Assembly: GCA_000063525.1 (NCBI GenBank)
Contig: CT978603.1
Location: forward strand, 1,607,105 to 1,671,104
Source: Synechococcus sp. RCC307
GTDB taxonomy: Bacteria > Cyanobacteriota > Cyanobacteriia > PCC-6307 > Cyanobiaceae
Direction: 5' to 3'
Length of the DNA: 64,000 bases
The notes under the pieces were generated by a model, which was given only the letters and a program-made list of their open reading frames with translations, did no database searches and had not been told where the DNA came from. The position numbers and the translations under genes are program-made. How positions within the stretch are numbered: position 1 is the stretch's first letter; every line of letters begins with the position of its first letter. Positions 62,638-64,000 of the stretch are shown here, piece by piece.

Positions 62638-63330
62638 TTGGGTTCTTCTTGGCAGCTGATCGGCATGCACGGCTGGGGCAGCGACCAGCGCAACTGGGAC
62701 GCTTTTGAGCCCCACTGCCAGCAACGGGGCTGGCCGCTGCAACGGCTGGATCGCGGCTACGGCCGCTACCCGGAGCAAAGCGCCAGCTGGTTGCCGCAGG
62801 GCCGGCGCGCCCTGCTGCTCAGCTCCCTCGGCAGTCAGCTGGTGCCCAGCGACCTGCTGCAGCAAGCCGAAGCCGTGGTGCTACTGGCCAGTTTTGGCCG
62901 CTTTGTGCCGGCGGGGGCAGCGGGGCGGCCCTTGCAGCAGGCCCTGCGGCTGATGGATCAGCGCCTGGATGCTGGCGATCTGCTCGGCCTGTTTGCCGAC
63001 TTCCGAATCAAGGTGGCCGAGCCCCAGGCCGTGGAGCACCTGCCCCCTGGCATCGAAGACGGCCCGATATCGACCGAGGGGCTGCAGCGCTTGCGCCAAG
63101 ACCTGGAGCTGTTGCGCTGCTGCCAAGGCCTGCCCGGCGCCTTCCCAGAGCAAGCAGCCGTGCTGATCGTGGAAGCGATGGCCGACACCATCATTCACCC
63201 CAACAGCCGCGCAGCCCTGCGGCAGGAACTGCCCCAGGCCGAGCTGGTGGAGTTAGCCGGCGTTGGCCATGGACTGCTCAGCCCTGGGTTGTGCGAGCAG
63301 GTGGTGGGCTGGCTCGACGCGCTGCCTTGA
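62638..63330 (+). CDS. bioK: BioK-type pimeloyl-ACP methyl ester esterase (alpha/beta hydrolase)
   Basis: A 230-residue alpha/beta hydrolase: LIGMHGWGSDQRNWDAFEPH (oxyanion HGWG), the nucleophile elbow is probably LLLSSLGSQL in place of GxSxG, and the C-terminal catalytic His is in AGVGHGLLSP. In Prochlorococcus and marine Synechococcus the esterase that releases pimeloyl-ACP before BioF is BioK, encoded between bioF and bioC; position and length match. TTG 62638 is used; ATG 62665 would remove the first beta strand. It overlaps bioC by four bases (TTGA). Confidence 0.75.
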   Translation: MGSSWQLIGMHGWGSDQRNWDAFEPHCQQRGWPLQRLDRGYGRYPEQSASWLPQGRRALLLSSLGSQLVPSDLLQQAEAVVLLASFGRFVPAGAAGRPLQQALRLMDQRLDAGDLLGLFADFRIKVAEPQAVEHLPPGIEDGPISTEGLQRLRQDLELLRCCQGLPGAFPEQAAVLIVEAMADTIIHPNSRAALRQELPQAELVELAGVGHGLLSPGLCEQVVGWLDALP

Positions 63331-64000
63331 ACGCCTTTGCCCGAGGAGCGAGCTGCTATGCCCGCAACGCCCGGCTGCAACAGGCCGTGGCCTGGCGCCT
63401 AGCCCGCCATTGCCGTGATTTGCCGCTGCCTGAGGGCCCCGTGGTGGATCTCGGTGCAGGCTCAGGCAACTTGAGCCGGGCCCTCAGCGCCCAACGGCCA
63501 GGGCTCGATCCCCTGCTGGTGGACAACTGCCCGGAACTGCTGGCGGAGGCCGCCGTGCCAGCAGGCCGCTGCCGGCCATGGGATCTCAACGCCGGGCTGC
63601 CGCCAGAAGCGCGCGCAGCAGCATTGCTTCTGAGCAGCTTTGCCTTGCATTGGCTCAAGGCACCGGAGCAGCAGTTGCGGCACTGGTGCGAGCGGCTGCT
63701 GCCTGGTGGCTGGCTGGCCTTGGCGGTGCCGCTGCAGGGCAGCTTCACCAGTTGGCATCAGGCCGCCGAGGGCGCTGGGGTGGCCTGTTCCGCCTTGCCC
63801 TTGCCGCGAGAGCTGGATCTATTGGCGGCCCTGCCGCCGGGGTGCCGGCCGCACCGGCAGCAGCGGCTGCGCTTCAGCTGCCGCTATCCCTCAGCGATGG
63901 CGTTCCTCGCTGAGCTCAAACGCCATGGCGTCAATGGCGGTGCCAGCGCCCAGCTCAGCCCCACAGAACTGCGCCGGCTGCTCAAGCACTGGCCCATGCA
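63327..64000 (+). CDS. bioC: Malonyl-ACP O-methyltransferase, N-terminal part (cut by window edge)
   Basis: BioC methylates malonyl-ACP to start pimelate synthesis. From TTG 63327 the frame reads NAFARGASCYARNARLQQAV, then motif I VVDLGAGSGNLSRAL, LLVDNCPELL and SSFALHWLKAPEQQLRHWCE, and continues open to the window edge. About 224 residues are visible, so only a few tens are missing. The start overlaps the bioK stop (TTGA). Confidence 0.88.
   Translation, partial: MNAFARGASCYARNARLQQAVAWRLARHCRDLPLPEGPVVDLGAGSGNLSRALSAQRPGLDPLLVDNCPELLAEAAVPAGRCRPWDLNAGLPPEARAAALLLSSFALHWLKAPEQQLRHWCERLLPGGWLALAVPLQGSFTSWHQAAEGAGVACSALPLPRELDLLAALPPGCRPHRQQRLRFSCRYPSAMAFLAELKRHGVNGGASAQLSPTELRRLLKHWPM

Overview
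This window is chromosomal DNA of a high-G+C picocyanobacterium of the Synechococcus/Cyanobium type. The evidence is the phycobilisome-core cluster apcE-apcA-apcB-apcC, PII (glnB) behind a textbook NtcA site, a cyanobacterial split ATP synthase (an atp1-to-gamma operon and a separate atpD-atpC pair), ferredoxin-thioredoxin reductase variable chain, PSRP-3, a DUF1818 protein, and a biotin cluster of the picocyanobacterial bioF-bioK-bioC type. Species cannot be named from this alone.

Layout. 0-27 kb is compact housekeeping: serA (cut by the window edge), a photosystem II S4 protein, tRNA-Val(GAC), murD, rpoZ, a short Hsp70-like protein, ftrV, pyrR, gpmI, secG, CIRCE-controlled groES-groEL, atpD-atpC, PSRP-3, a HAD phosphatase, a cation antiporter, aminopeptidase P, and an NAD cluster (nadD-nadE) followed by alanine dehydrogenase. 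27-46.5 kb holds the large ATP-synthase operon (minus strand), the allophycocyanin cluster, a peptidoglycan pair (FtsW-like protein and lytic transglycosylase), ccdA-ccsB for c-type cytochrome assembly, queF, glnB, tlyA and purB. 58.7-64 kb returns to core genes: a Ski2-like helicase and bioF-bioK-bioC (bioC runs off the edge).

Between purB and the helicase lies an accessory island (about 46.5-58.7 kb). It is built from very small genes, many with signal peptides or single membrane segments, and from repeated leader modules. (1) R1, about 85 bp in three copies, stands ahead of two paralogous secreted microproteins and a Coq4-like gene. (2) R2, about 40-50 bp in four copies, lies upstream of other modules. 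(3) R4, about 76 bp in two copies, overlaps the start of two signal-peptide genes. (4) The G element has three copies and resembles the downstream-peptide/glnA glutamine-riboswitch class; each copy precedes a member (intact, decayed or truncated) of one small-protein family (core YWLAFKVGDEYKLSP). (5) R3, 50 bp with 49 identical, is the coding tail of two Cys-containing peptides. The last 92 bp of the helicase gene are duplicated inside the island with about 91% identity, and a weaker third resemblance sits directly behind purB. Stepwise insertion at the helicase 3' end would explain this.

The best candidates for something undescribed are these leader-plus-micropeptide cassettes, the translationally coupled four-gene microprotein operon at 49.5-50.3 kb, and an outer-membrane barrel protein with a knottin-like Cys-rich tail at 56.1-57.3 kb.
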